Counted from the first letter of the stretch, positions 43,906 to 52,626 are shown. The stretch: DNA of 64,000 nt from CAWCJL01 sp963795775 (GCA_963795775.1 CAWCJL010000003.1:248001-312000), one strand, 5' to 3'. Numbers and translations are program-made. Notes: generated by a model from the sequence alone, not told the origin.

Positions 43906-44331
43906 ATGCCAGCGAACGGACAGGCAGGAGCGAAGACCGTACGTCTCGTGGTCGCCGGGCTCATTCTCCGCGGCGACACCGTCCTCATCTGCCAGCGCCG
44001 CCCCGACCAGCCCATGGCGCTCAAGTGGGAGTTTCCCGGCGGCAAGATGGAAGCCGGCGAATCCGCCGAGCAGGCTCTCCGCCGCGAGCTGGATGAAGAG
44101 CTCGGCATCCAGGCGACGGTTGGCACCCGCGTCGCCCACCTGCGGCACAACTACCGCAGCGGCGGCGCCGTCGATCTCCAGTTCTTTGCGGTACACCACT
44201 TCGATGGCGAGCTCACCAACCGCATCTTCCAGGACCTTCGCTGGGTCAACCTGCGCGCTCTCCCAACCTACGACTTCCTGGCCGCCGACCGCGACCTGAT
44301 CCGCGACCTCGCCGCCGGCAAACTGCTCTAG
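43906..44331 (+). CDS. NUDIX hydrolase, MutT-like (8-oxo-dGTP diphosphatase type)
   Basis: 141 aa. The complete Nudix box is GGKMEAGESAEQALRRELDE followed by ELGI. The N-terminal VVAGLILRGDTVLICQRRP and PMALKWEFPGGK are typical of MutT, which cleaves 8-oxo-dGTP to prevent mutation. A related diphosphatase role is possible since the box does not define substrate. Confidence 0.88.
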   Translation: MPANGQAGAKTVRLVVAGLILRGDTVLICQRRPDQPMALKWEFPGGKMEAGESAEQALRRELDEELGIQATVGTRVAHLRHNYRSGGAVDLQFFAVHHFDGELTNRIFQDLRWVNLRALPTYDFLAADRDLIRDLAAGKLL

Positions 44332-44635
44332 CCCACTTCTGTCATCCGCGCGAAGCCAAGTCTTGTCATCCGGGCGAAGCCACGCCGTTGCCCTCCCGCG
44401 CGAGCCAGGCGTTGTCATCCCGAGCGAAGCCAGGCGTTGTCATCCCGAGCGAAGCCACGCCGCTGTCATCCCGAGCGAAGCCGAGGGATCTGCTTCTGCT
44501 TTTACCCTCTCCTGTGGCCTCTACAGCAGAAGGGGAGGACACCGCTGCATTTCCATTCCAGCCCGGCAAGGCCGGTGATAGCCTACCCGCACCAGACCAC
44601 CCCCCTTAGTCCCGGCCCCAAAGCAGGAGCAATGC
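44332..44635. repeat. Intergenic cluster of GTCATCCCGAGCGAAGC repeats
   Basis: At least six degenerate copies of a unit of about 23-26 bp built on TTGTCATCCCGAGCGAAGCC lie between 44340 and 44495, the last continuing to GAGGGATCTGC. Related single copies occur at about 35880 (TGTCATGTTGAGCGAAGCG) and, inverted, near 47640. This sequence is a common dispersed intergenic repeat in high-GC soil bacteria. The rest of the gap has no gene; it leads into the ribosome site of the next gene. Confidence 0.65.
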
Positions 44636-46627
44636 ATGCGGCGATTCTTGATTTCAGCGATCCTGTCCTTGTTTTTCTGCGGCATCTTCGCCAGCGCGGC
44701 TCCCGCGCAACCCACGCGCCCCTCGCCCATCATCGACCTCAAGGCGGACCGTGAGCCCATCACATCACTCGCCCGCGACTGGCGCTTTCACCCCGGCGAC
44801 GATCCCCGCTGGGCCTCCGCCACCTTCGACGACAGCTCGTGGAAGCTTATCCAGCCCGCCGACGACTGGGTGGAGCAGGGCTACTCCGAACAGAACAACC
44901 TCGCCTGGTTCCGCTTTCGCGTGCGCATTCCAGCGCATAGTCCCAGCATCGTCCTCCAGATGCCCCGCATCACCCAGAGCTATCAGCTCTTTGCCGATGG
45001 CCAGTTGATCGCCCAGGTCGGCAGCCTGCCGCCGGCCCGCCCGCATGCGGTCGTCTCCGCCGCACGGGTCTTTACCCTGCCGGTCCACACCGATGTCTCT
45101 CCGCGTGACCTCACACTCGCTCTCCGCCTGTGGCAATCTCCTCGCTATACCATGCTGGCCGCCAACCGCCTCATCGGCCCCATTCAGGCCGGCGCTCCGG
45201 CAGTCGTTCTTGCCCAGTTCGAACACATCAAGGCCGCCAACCTGCTCCGCATGGGCAGCCAATACACCGAAGCCTTCGTCGCCATGCCGATTCTTACGGC
45301 GACGCTTTTGCTCTTCTTCTTCACTCGACAAAACTTTTATCTCTGGTTCGCCATCTTTTTGGTCGCCGGCCTCGCTTCCCTGCCCATCCGGCTCGCCTCC
45401 GCTCACTTCACCTGGGAACTCGGCTTCGGCCTCTACTTCTATATCGCCGTGGATTTGATCTCCAGCATCTCCCTTGCGCTCTTCCTCATGGGACCTCTCG
45501 GTCTGCGCAGCCGGCGACAAATCCTCTTGCCTATCCTGCTGGCCGCGATAGCAGAGGTGGGTCCTCTCTTCCTCGTCTCCTTTCAGCTTCCCTTTGTCTG
45601 GGCCGATGGCATCTACTTCTTCTTCGCAGCGGCTTTTCAGGGTGTGCTTCTCTGGTACCTTCTGCGCGCCTGGCGCACGGGCGTGGTGGACGCCAGGCTC
45701 TTCCTGATGCCCTATGCTCTCAGCGCTCTCATCTCTATGGTCGGTAACCTCGGCCACTACCTGATCGATCTCAACGTAACTGGAGCCGCGCGCTTCCTGC
45801 CCGCTGAGATTGAAATCATCCAGCACCCCTTTGCGGTCAGCCTGGAAGAGCTCGGCGACGTGCTCACACTGCTCGGCTTTCTCGCCGTGCTTGCCTACCG
45901 CTTCGGGCGCACAACGCTCCAGGAACAGCGCCTGAGCGCCGCCCTCGACGCCGCCCGGCAGATTCAGCACCGGCTCGTGCCCAGCGACCTGCCCGTGCTC
46001 GGCGGTCTTCGCACCGAGATCGCCTATCTCGCGGCGGAAGAAGTCGGCGGAGACTTCTGTCAAGTCCTCCCGCGCAGCGACGGCTCCGTCCTCATCGCCA
46101 TTGGGGACGTCAGCGGCAAAGGGCTCCAGGCCGCCATGCTGGGCACTCTCGCCGTCGGCGTCCTCCGCTCTCTGGCCGACGAGGAAAACGATCCCTGCGC
46201 TATCCTCTACCGCCTCAACCAGGTTCTTGTTCGTACCAAGGAGCCCGGCTTTGTTACCTGCCTCTGCCTCCGCGTCTCGCAGTCCGGCGAGGTGGTCTTC
46301 GCCAACGCCGGCCACCTGGCGCCCTATCTGAATGGGCAGGAGCTGGAATCAATCCCTGGCCTGCCGCTGGGCATTCTCCCCGACGTGGAGTACGAACAAA
46401 GCACCATCCGGCTTCCCGCCACCGCCCGACTCACCCTGCTCTCCGACGGCGTTGTCGAGGCCCGCTCCCACTCCGGTGAGCTTTTCGGCTTCGACCGCAC
46501 CTCCAACGTCAGCCACCTCCCCGCCTCCTCCATCGCCGCCGCGGCCCACAACTATGGCCAGCAGGACGACATCACCGTCGTTACCCTTGACTGGACTTCT
46601 ACCGTGCGCGCTCCAGCCTTCGCCTGA
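44636..46627 (+). CDS. Membrane PP2C serine phosphatase with an extracellular jelly-roll sensor (RsbU type)
   Basis: 663 aa. Signal peptide (1-24), an extracytoplasmic beta-sandwich of about 170 residues (WRFHPGDDPRWASATFDDSSW, LAWFRFRVRIP, a carbohydrate-binding-like jelly roll), seven membrane helices (about 215-435) and a C-terminal SpoIIE phosphatase (DAARQIQHRLVPSDLP, GGDFCQVLP, IAIGDVSGKGLQAAML, FANAGHLAPYL, LLSDGVVEA, QQDDITVVTLD). This is a 7TMR-DISM-like sensor joined to an RsbU output. It likely responds to a sugar or cell-wall signal and dephosphorylates a STAS antagonist such as that at 51.5 kb (inference). AGGAG is 6 nt before ATG 44636. Confidence 0.88.
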   Translation: MRRFLISAILSLFFCGIFASAAPAQPTRPSPIIDLKADREPITSLARDWRFHPGDDPRWASATFDDSSWKLIQPADDWVEQGYSEQNNLAWFRFRVRIPAHSPSIVLQMPRITQSYQLFADGQLIAQVGSLPPARPHAVVSAARVFTLPVHTDVSPRDLTLALRLWQSPRYTMLAANRLIGPIQAGAPAVVLAQFEHIKAANLLRMGSQYTEAFVAMPILTATLLLFFFTRQNFYLWFAIFLVAGLASLPIRLASAHFTWELGFGLYFYIAVDLISSISLALFLMGPLGLRSRRQILLPILLAAIAEVGPLFLVSFQLPFVWADGIYFFFAAAFQGVLLWYLLRAWRTGVVDARLFLMPYALSALISMVGNLGHYLIDLNVTGAARFLPAEIEIIQHPFAVSLEELGDVLTLLGFLAVLAYRFGRTTLQEQRLSAALDAARQIQHRLVPSDLPVLGGLRTEIAYLAAEEVGGDFCQVLPRSDGSVLIAIGDVSGKGLQAAMLGTLAVGVLRSLADEENDPCAILYRLNQVLVRTKEPGFVTCLCLRVSQSGEVVFANAGHLAPYLNGQELESIPGLPLGILPDVEYEQSTIRLPATARLTLLSDGVVEARSHSGELFGFDRTSNVSHLPASSIAAAAHNYGQQDDITVVTLDWTSTVRAPAFA

Positions 46628-46634
46628 ACCGGGT

Positions 46635-46661
46635 GCCCACCCTTCCAAACGGAGGGTGGGC
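46635..46661 (+). terminator. Hairpin after the second PP2C gene
   Basis: Perfect 9-bp arms GCCCACCCT and AGGGTGGGC around a 9-nt loop, starting 7 nt after the stop codon. There is no T-tract, so it may work as a 3' stabiliser or a factor-assisted terminator. Confidence 0.4.
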
Positions 46662-46734
46662 TGGAGACTGGGCAGGCACTCTCGTCGCCGCGAGCTGAGT
46701 GAGTCCGAGGACTGCTTCTCGCCTTACATGAGGC

Positions 46735-47448
46735 TCAGAGAACATTCACCGCCCGCGCCGCCAACAGCACCACCGTGGCAAACGAGATGAGCGCCTGCAC
46801 CATCATCAGTATCTTCGCCCAGCGCGACAGCACCGGGCAGTCCGTCGGCGAGAACGCCGTGCTGGTATTGAAGGCGAGAAACAGGTAATCCACAAATCCC
46901 GGATTCCAGAATGGCTCGCACAGTTCCTCCCGCGCTTCCGGATTGAGCGTCATCTGCGGAAACAGGAACGCTCCCTTGCTGCGCACCCCCTCCATTTCGC
47001 GCGCGTGCGGCCCGCCGGCATCGAGCCTCCAGTACCATGAGGCGAAGACCAGGATGTTGGTAAACCACAACGCGGCGGCCGAGCGGAGCAGGTCTCGCGG
47101 TGCTTCCCGATGCGAGGGCAGCGCCGCCACCAATCGCCACAGCGACCAGATCATATCCAGCGTCACGATCCCGTTCAGCACATAGCCGAGGATCTGGTTC
47201 ACCCCGTGGCTGCCCCGTTTCCGCGCCGCCACGGTAGGAATCAGCAGAATGGTCACCACCACCACCAGCAACCACGCCGGCCCGATGGACCAAGACTCCG
47301 GCAGACTGAAGCGCAGACCACCCACGCATAACAGCGCCAGCATCGCCGGCCAGCGCGGCTCCGGGCTTGCGGGTGGACGGCTGCGGTGCGATCCGGTTAC
47401 CGGGCTTCCGATTGCTGTCTTGCCCGCGCTAATTTCCCTGGTCTCCAT
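46735..47448 (-). CDS. Hypothetical membrane protein with an ion-channel-like C-terminal pore
   Basis: 237 aa with five to six membrane segments. The C-terminal part (PGFVDYLFLAFNTSTAFSPTDCPVLSRWAKILMMVQ, about 185-222) has the layout of a two-helix channel pore loop, and the last helix is like that of Ion_trans_2 proteins, but the filter TVGYGD is replaced by STAFSPTD. Proteins of this kind are usually listed as DUF1345-like or unknown. Ion conduction is not shown. It stands alone between a phosphatase and the Nramp gene. Confidence 0.65.
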   Translation of the reverse strand: METREISAGKTAIGSPVTGSHRSRPPASPEPRWPAMLALLCVGGLRFSLPESWSIGPAWLLVVVVTILLIPTVAARKRGSHGVNQILGYVLNGIVTLDMIWSLWRLVAALPSHREAPRDLLRSAAALWFTNILVFASWYWRLDAGGPHAREMEGVRSKGAFLFPQMTLNPEAREELCEPFWNPGFVDYLFLAFNTSTAFSPTDCPVLSRWAKILMMVQALISFATVVLLAARAVNVL

Positions 47449-47703
47449 GATTGCGACTCTGCAAGGCCGAGTCTAGCAGCGGCCCGCGGGGCTTGCCCGT
47501 TGACCCATTGCCAAGATTACGGGGCGTTCTCGGTCATGCCGTCGGCATCGTCGCCGCTACGTGCAGACGAGTCGGTTTCGTCTTGCCCTTGGCGTCTCTT
47601 GCCCTTGGCGTCTCCAAGAGAAGCGGCTTCTGCTTGGGTTCTTCGCTGCGCTCAGAATGACGGCCCGCGCCTTTCCACTGTCCACGACAGCCCGGCCCGC
47701 AAC

Positions 47704-48945
47704 CTAACCATTCCCGCCCACCAGCATCGCCAGTGACAGCGCAATCACCACCACCGCCGTCGTCCAGGCCACCACGTTGAACCACGGCCGGTTCACATGC
47801 TCGCCCATCAGGTCCTTCCGGTTAATCAGCAGGAGCATGAAGACCACCACCAGCGGTAGCAGAACGCCATTCAGCACCTGGGTCAGCACCACCAGGCGCA
47901 TTGGCTGGATGCCGGGCAGCAGCACCACCGCGGCGCCACCCACAATCAGCAGTGTGTAGAGCCAGTAGAAGACCGGGGCTTCGCGGAAACTCTTATCCAC
48001 GCCCGATTCAAAGCCCAGCCCTTCGCAGATGGTGTAGGCGGTCGAAATCGGCAGCACCGAAGCGGAGAAGAATGAAGCATTGAACAGCCCCACGGCAAAC
48101 AGCAGAAAGGCATATTGACCGGCCAGCGGCTTCATCGCTTCGGCAGCCTCGGAGGGTACCGAGATCGATCCCATGCCATGCGCGTACAGCGTGGCCGCGC
48201 AGGCCACCACGATGAACCACGCCACGATGTCGGTAAAGAACGAGCCCACGATCACGTCCAGCCGCGACGCCGGGTAGTTCTTGACGCTGATGCCCTTCTC
48301 CACCACGGACGATTGCAGATAAAACTGCATCCACGGCGCAATCGTGGTGCCGATGACGCCCACCACCGTGTACACGTAATTGCGGTCACTCCACACACGC
48401 CGCGATGGCAGCTTCACCGTGGCCAGCATGGCCTCATGCCAGCTCGGCCCGGAGAGCACCCCGCTCACGATATACGCGATATAAAAAACGCTCGCCGCCA
48501 GGAAGACTTTCTCGACGCCCTTGTAGTCGCCGCGCACCACCAGCAGCCACACCAGCACCGCGCACACCGGCACGGAGATATACCGGCTGACGTGGAACAG
48601 CTCCAGCGAACCGGAAATTCCGACGAACTCCGTGATAACGTTGCCGAAGTTCACGATCAGCAGCAGCGCCATCATGACAAACGTAATGCGGAGCCCAAAC
48701 TCTTCGCGGATGAGGTCGCTCAGGCCCTTGCCCGTCACCACGCCCATGCGTGCGCACATTTCCTGCACCACCACCAGCGCCAGCGTGATCGGCAGCATGG
48801 TCCACAGCAGCGAGTAGCCGAACTGCGCCCCGGCCTGGGAATAGGTCAGGATCCCGCCGGCGTCGTTATCTACGTTGGCAGTGATAAAGCCGGGCCCCAG
48901 GACCGCAAGAAAGATCAGGATCCGGATTCGCCACCGTCTCAACAT
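47704..48945 (-). CDS. Nramp-family metal transporter, atypical (DAGG/APW motifs)
   Basis: 413 aa with 11 helices. The fold is clear (VLGPGFITANVDNDAGGI, QEMCARMGVVTGKGLSDLI, VYTVVGVIGTTIAPWMQFY). Classical Nramp has DPGN in helix 1 and a metal-binding Met (MPHN) in helix 6; here the first reads NDAGG and the second APWMQ, so the thioether ligand for Mn/Fe is shifted or absent. This divergent group may transport Mg2+ or another ion. The next gene upstream on the same strand is an MgtE_N-CBS protein, which supports a link to Mg2+. Start ATG 48945. Confidence 0.85.
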   Translation of the reverse strand: MLRRWRIRILIFLAVLGPGFITANVDNDAGGILTYSQAGAQFGYSLLWTMLPITLALVVVQEMCARMGVVTGKGLSDLIREEFGLRITFVMMALLLIVNFGNVITEFVGISGSLELFHVSRYISVPVCAVLVWLLVVRGDYKGVEKVFLAASVFYIAYIVSGVLSGPSWHEAMLATVKLPSRRVWSDRNYVYTVVGVIGTTIAPWMQFYLQSSVVEKGISVKNYPASRLDVIVGSFFTDIVAWFIVVACAATLYAHGMGSISVPSEAAEAMKPLAGQYAFLLFAVGLFNASFFSASVLPISTAYTICEGLGFESGVDKSFREAPVFYWLYTLLIVGGAAVVLLPGIQPMRLVVLTQVLNGVLLPLVVVFMLLLINRKDLMGEHVNRPWFNVVAWTTAVVVIALSLAMLVGGNG

Positions 48946-49065
48946 GCACCATTCACTTTTCGCTGCGATCTGGAACTACGGGTGTTGCGGAAGGGCCGCG
49001 CAGAGCTGGCGGGCCACCAGCGACCATACCAGATCGCCTCCGCTCGTGTCTCACCGCCGCGGGTT

Positions 49066-50325
49066 CTACCGGCGGCGCTCGCGCAGAAATGCAATCACGT
49101 GGTCGGCCTCAATCATGCCCACCAGACGGTCGGCGTTATCCACCACCGGCAGAGCACGGAGGTTGTACTTATCGAACAGCTCGGAGACTTCGTCCTCGTG
49201 CGTGTCGGAGCGGCAACTGATGGTGCGGCTCTCGGCCAGCTCGGTGAGCCTGGTTTCCGGCTGCGCCAGCAACAGGCGCGCCAGCGGCACCGTGCCCTTG
49301 AGTACCCGGTTCTCATCCGTGAGGTAGACCTCCGTCACCGTCTCGGGATCGCCTCCAAATTCGCGCAGTGCTGCCACAGCATCCGCAGTCACCGCCTCGA
49401 CCGGCAGGTGAATGTAGTCCGTCGTCATCCGGCCCGCGGCAGAATCTTCGCGGAACTCCAGTAGCTCCTGGACCTCCTGCCGCTCCTCCGGCTGCATCTG
49501 CCCCAGGATGGCTTCGGAGCGCTCTTCCGGAAGCTCGGCCAGCAGGTCGGCCGCCGCCCCGGGGTCCATCTCCTCCACAATGTCGGCCACGCGCTCGGAG
49601 TCGAGCGACGCGATCAGGGATTGCTGCAGCCGCGGCTCCACCTCCTCCAGCGCGTCCGCCGCCACCTCCTGGTTCAGCGCGGTGAATACGGCTTCACGCT
49701 CGGCCGGCGCCAGGTCCTCCAGAATGTCTGCGATATCCGATGGATGCATCTGCGCCAGGCGATCGTGTTCAATCTTTAAGCGCACACGCCGCGCAGGATC
49801 CACCTCGATGATGTCCACAAACTCCCACGGGATGATCCGCGGACCGAAACGGTGCGCCAGCGTTTCCACCTGCGCTGCCGGCATCGTCCCCTTCAGCAGG
49901 CGCCGCATGGCGCCGCGCATGCCGACCTCCACCTGCGAAACCTGCAGCAGCGGCGCCTCATCGCTTGCGCGCCACAGCAGGTCCACGTCGTTCACGCGCA
50001 CCACCTTGCGGCCGTGCACGTCAATGATCTGGCGGTCGAGAATGTCCTGGCGCAGCAGGAGATAGTTCTCCACCTCGCCCAGCGGAGACAGCGTCGCGTC
50101 CGCCATCATCTCCAGGCCACCCTGCGGTGTCGCGATGACCTGCTCCGCCGGCAGGAGGCGCTTGCCCTCCCGCGTGTTCAGCACCAGGCCAGTTACCCGG
50201 CCGGCTTCGCTCCCGGTCGCCACCGCCACGTCGATTACGCGGCCGCACAGCCTTCCCTCTGCATCCCGAACCGGGGTGCCCTGGAGCAGCGTAAGACTGC
50301 TTTCGTGCGGGGCCAGCGTGCGCAT
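49066..50325 (-). CDS. PRC-barrel, MgtE N-domain and CBS-pair protein (Mg2+-sensor-like, no membrane part)
   Basis: 419 aa. Two PRC-barrel-like modules (about 12-150), an MgtE intracellular N domain (DIADILEDLAPAEREAVFTAL, EEMDPGAAADLLAELPEER, ILGQMQPEE) at about 190-295 and two CBS motifs (about 305-419; GRMTTDYIHLPVEAVTADA, VLKGTVPLARLL, LRALPVVDNADRLVGMI). It lacks the MgtE transmembrane channel, so it is probably a soluble regulator sensing Mg2+ or nucleotides. It is 120 nt upstream of the Nramp-like gene on the same strand, likely one unit, and probably gates or regulates that transporter (inference). Confidence 0.85.
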   Translation of the reverse strand: MRTLAPHESSLTLLQGTPVRDAEGRLCGRVIDVAVATGSEAGRVTGLVLNTREGKRLLPAEQVIATPQGGLEMMADATLSPLGEVENYLLLRQDILDRQIIDVHGRKVVRVNDVDLLWRASDEAPLLQVSQVEVGMRGAMRRLLKGTMPAAQVETLAHRFGPRIIPWEFVDIIEVDPARRVRLKIEHDRLAQMHPSDIADILEDLAPAEREAVFTALNQEVAADALEEVEPRLQQSLIASLDSERVADIVEEMDPGAAADLLAELPEERSEAILGQMQPEERQEVQELLEFREDSAAGRMTTDYIHLPVEAVTADAVAALREFGGDPETVTEVYLTDENRVLKGTVPLARLLLAQPETRLTELAESRTISCRSDTHEDEVSELFDKYNLRALPVVDNADRLVGMIEADHVIAFLRERRR

Positions 50326-50401
50326 TCCGAGTCGAGTCTATCAGCAGCTTGCGCGTGCGGGCCGGCTGAGAAATACGCCCCTGGCCCCACGGTGCGGGCC
50401 G

Positions 50402-50743
50402 CTATCGCTGCTGGGCGGCGTTGTGCTTATCGACGTAAATGCTGCGCGAAATCCGGTTCTGGCGTTGCGTCAGCGCGGCCTTGTCTGCAGCGGTCAGCGT
50501 TCCACCATTAGCGCGCCGCATCTGCCGTTCTTCGCGATTCACACTCGCCTCGCGGCGCTCCAGATTGCTGGTCTCGCGCGATGTCAACTGGCCGCTGGCC
50601 ACGCCCTGTGCAATGCGCTGCTGCTGATTGTCCTTGCGCTGTTCGATGCTTCTGCCGGTCACTGCCGTCTGTGCCAATGCGCCGCCCGCACTCACCAGCA
50701 GAAGAACCGCAGCCGCTGCCAATTCCAAGGTCCATGTCTTCAT
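50402..50743 (-). CDS. Small secreted helical protein of unknown function
   Basis: 113 aa. Signal peptide (1-25, AAAAVLLLVSAGGALA), then a charged helical mature part rich in Gln, Arg and Asn with heptad-like spacing (RIAQGVASGQLTSRETSNLE, LTQRQNRISRSIYVDKHNA). It resembles small periplasmic proteins found widely in Acidobacteria and Proteobacteria without known function. GGAG is 7 nt before ATG 50743. Longer frames upstream have no site. Confidence 0.7.
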   Translation of the reverse strand: MKTWTLELAAAAVLLLVSAGGALAQTAVTGRSIEQRKDNQQQRIAQGVASGQLTSRETSNLERREASVNREERQMRRANGGTLTAADKAALTQRQNRISRSIYVDKHNAAQQR

Positions 50744-50998
50744 GATTCGCTCCTCCGGGTGTGTTCGCCGTATCTCCGGCGCATCTGCCCTGCATTGGGA
50801 ACCTAGACCCATTCGCTTGCACACAGTTGTGTCGATTTCCTCGTCCGTGTAACGGAAGTAATGTGCAATCGCGGTCCCTGCTCCAGCCCAGGCTGCGCAG
50901 CATCGAAGTGCGCGACGCATCAAGGAGACCTTGACACAAACCCGAACCGGCAAGCACACTGCCGACACACACTTTCGCGGTTTGCAAGGTCAGCTATC

Positions 50999-51454
50999 AT
51001 GCTCCGGAAAGAGGCACACCGATTGACTCGATTGGATGGAGGCCGCATCACGTATACCCTCGACTCGTCGCTCGACAGCGTCAATCGCATGGAACAAACC
51101 GCAGAAAAGTTCGCCACGGAAGCCGGACTGGAGGAGGACGAAGTCTTCCGCATCTCCATGGCGGTGCGCGAGGCGGCAATCAATGCCGTGCTGCACGGCA
51201 ACGCCTACAGCCCGGATAAGCAGGTCACCGCATCGTTTGAGAACACCGGCACGGCGCTAGTGATCCGCATTACCGACCAGGGCCCCGGGCTCGATGTCAC
51301 CGCCCTGCCCGATCCGCTCGCTCCTGATAATCTGCTGCGCGGCTCCGGACGCGGTATCTTTCTTATGCGGTCCTTTATGGATGACGTGCAGTTCCGGCAA
51401 TTGCATCCCGGCACCGAGTTGACTCTGACCAAAAACCTTCCCCCCGTCGCCTAA
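50999..51454 (+). CDS. RsbW-like anti-sigma factor serine kinase (HATPase_c_2)
   Basis: 151 aa GHKL ATPase. The N-box (MAVREAAINAVLHGN), G1 (ITDQGPGLD) and the glycine-rich lid (GSGRGIFLMRSFMD) are intact; there is no dimerisation or sensor domain. RsbW-like proteins bind a sigma factor and phosphorylate a STAS antagonist. The STAS gene follows after 46 nt. The ATG is 50999, with AAGG 9 nt upstream. Confidence 0.88.
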   Translation: MLRKEAHRLTRLDGGRITYTLDSSLDSVNRMEQTAEKFATEAGLEEDEVFRISMAVREAAINAVLHGNAYSPDKQVTASFENTGTALVIRITDQGPGLDVTALPDPLAPDNLLRGSGRGIFLMRSFMDDVQFRQLHPGTELTLTKNLPPVA

Positions 51455-51500
51455 CCGGTATCTTTGGATACACACACAAGCTTCAAGGAGGATTCCCCAA

Positions 51501-51851
51501 GTGAGCGCTAAAATTACGAGCCGTCAGGTTGACGGCGTGACTGTTCTTGATATGAGCGGCCGTATTACCCTCGGCGAAGGCAGTGTTCAACTGCGCGATG
51601 CCGTCCGCGACCTGCTCTCAAAAGGCCAGAAGCACATCCTGCTCAACCTGGGCGACGTTAACTACATCGACAGTTCGGGCATCGGTGAACTGGTGAGCGC
51701 CTTCACCACCGCCAAAAACCAGGGCGGCGAACTCAAGCTGCTGAACCTGACAAAGAAGGTCCACGACCTTCTGCAGATCACCAAACTCTACACCGTATTC
51801 GATATCAAGGACGACGAAGCGAGCGCGATAGGCTCGTTCTCCCGCGCCTGA
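51501..51851 (+). CDS. STAS-domain anti-anti-sigma factor (RsbV/SpoIIAA type)
   Basis: 116 aa STAS fold. The conserved phosphorylation segment YIDSSGIGELV carries the serine that an RsbW-like kinase would modify and an RsbU-like phosphatase would restore. GGAGG is 9 nt before GTG 51501. Paired with the kinase upstream, and possibly fed by the two PP2C phosphatases at 41-46 kb. An intrinsic terminator follows. No sigma factor gene is in the window. Confidence 0.9.
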   Translation: MSAKITSRQVDGVTVLDMSGRITLGEGSVQLRDAVRDLLSKGQKHILLNLGDVNYIDSSGIGELVSAFTTAKNQGGELKLLNLTKKVHDLLQITKLYTVFDIKDDEASAIGSFSRA

Positions 51852-51869
51852 GACTCGACCAACCTCACC

Positions 51870-51900
51870 AGGGCTGCGCTCACCCGCAGCCCTTTTTCTT
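51870..51900 (+). terminator. Intrinsic terminator of the RsbW-STAS unit
   Basis: AGGGCTGC (51870-51877) pairs with GCAGCCCT (51886-51893) around an 8-nt loop and is followed by TTTTTCTT. It starts 19 nt after the STAS stop codon. Confidence 0.8.
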
Positions 51901-51950
51901 GCCCGGAAGTTAAGCCGCGCCGTCCGGCCATTCGACTACCCGCGCAACAG

Positions 51951-51974
51951 AAAAGCCGGGCCTATGCCCGGCTT
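51951..51974 (-). terminator. Intrinsic terminator of the TPM-LemA unit
   Basis: Perfect 9-bp arms AAGCCGGGC and GCCCGGCTT with a 4-nt loop; on the minus strand the stem runs into TTTTCTG. It lies 26 nt past the lemA stop codon. Confidence 0.7.
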
Positions 51975-51999
51975 CCCCATTCCCCCTAGAATCCGCTGA

Positions 52000-52578
52000 C
52001 TAAAACTTGACCGTCGGCGCGGTTCTCGCTCCGGCACTCGCCTCGAAGTACGCATTGTTCTGATGGAATCCCGCGATGTTCGCCCAGATGCTGTTGGGAA
52101 ATTGCCGGATATACGTGTTGTAGTCCCGCAGTGTCTCGTTGTAGCGGCGGCGCTCCACCGCAATCCGGTTTTCGCTGCCCTCAAGCTGGTCCTGGAGCGC
52201 CAGGAAGTTCTGGTTCGCCTTCAGATCCGGATAGCTTTCCGAAAGCGCCAGAAGTCGGCCCAGTGCGGAGTCGAGTTGCCCGTTCGCCTGGATCTTGGCC
52301 TGCGGGTCCCGCGCATTCAACAGGCCGGCGCGCGCATTCGCGATATCGCCAAAGACCGTCTCCTCGTGCTTGGCATAGCCCTTCACCGTTTCCACCAGGT
52401 TGGGAATCAGGTCCGCCCGCCGCTGCAGCACGATGTCCACCTGCGACCACGACGCCTTGACCGCTTCGTCCTTGGCCACCATCTGGTTTTTCGCTCCCAC
52501 ATAGCTGCCAAAAATCAGCAGCACCGCCACCAAAATCACTACAAGTACGCCGATAAGAGCCAGGGCTCCGCGCTTCAT
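52000..52578 (-). CDS. lemA: LemA family protein
   Basis: 192 aa. One N-terminal membrane helix (about 6-26) is followed by the helical LemA domain: VKASWSQVDIVLQRRADLIPNLVETVKGYAKHE, LGRLLALSESYPDLKANQNF and RYNETLRDYNTYIRQFP. The role of LemA is not settled; it is often paired with TPM-domain proteins, as here (48 nt gap). GGAG is 6 nt before ATG 52578. Confidence 0.93.
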   Translation of the reverse strand: MKRGALALIGVLVVILVAVLLIFGSYVGAKNQMVAKDEAVKASWSQVDIVLQRRADLIPNLVETVKGYAKHEETVFGDIANARAGLLNARDPQAKIQANGQLDSALGRLLALSESYPDLKANQNFLALQDQLEGSENRIAVERRRYNETLRDYNTYIRQFPNSIWANIAGFHQNNAYFEASAGARTAPTVKF

Positions 52579-52626
52579 GTGTTCTCCTTGGTTTCCGTCT
52601 TACGCTACCAGATCGCTTTCCGTTCC

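Noticed and set aside
44765..46315. 516-codon minus-strand frame opposite the second PP2C gene
   Set aside because: Antisense shadow; no domain features, while the plus strand has a signal peptide, ribosome site and PP2C motifs.
48946..49065. A Mg2+ or Mn2+ riboswitch before the Nramp-like gene
   Set aside because: The 120-nt gap shows none of the conserved boxes of M-box or yybP-ykoY elements that I could recognise.
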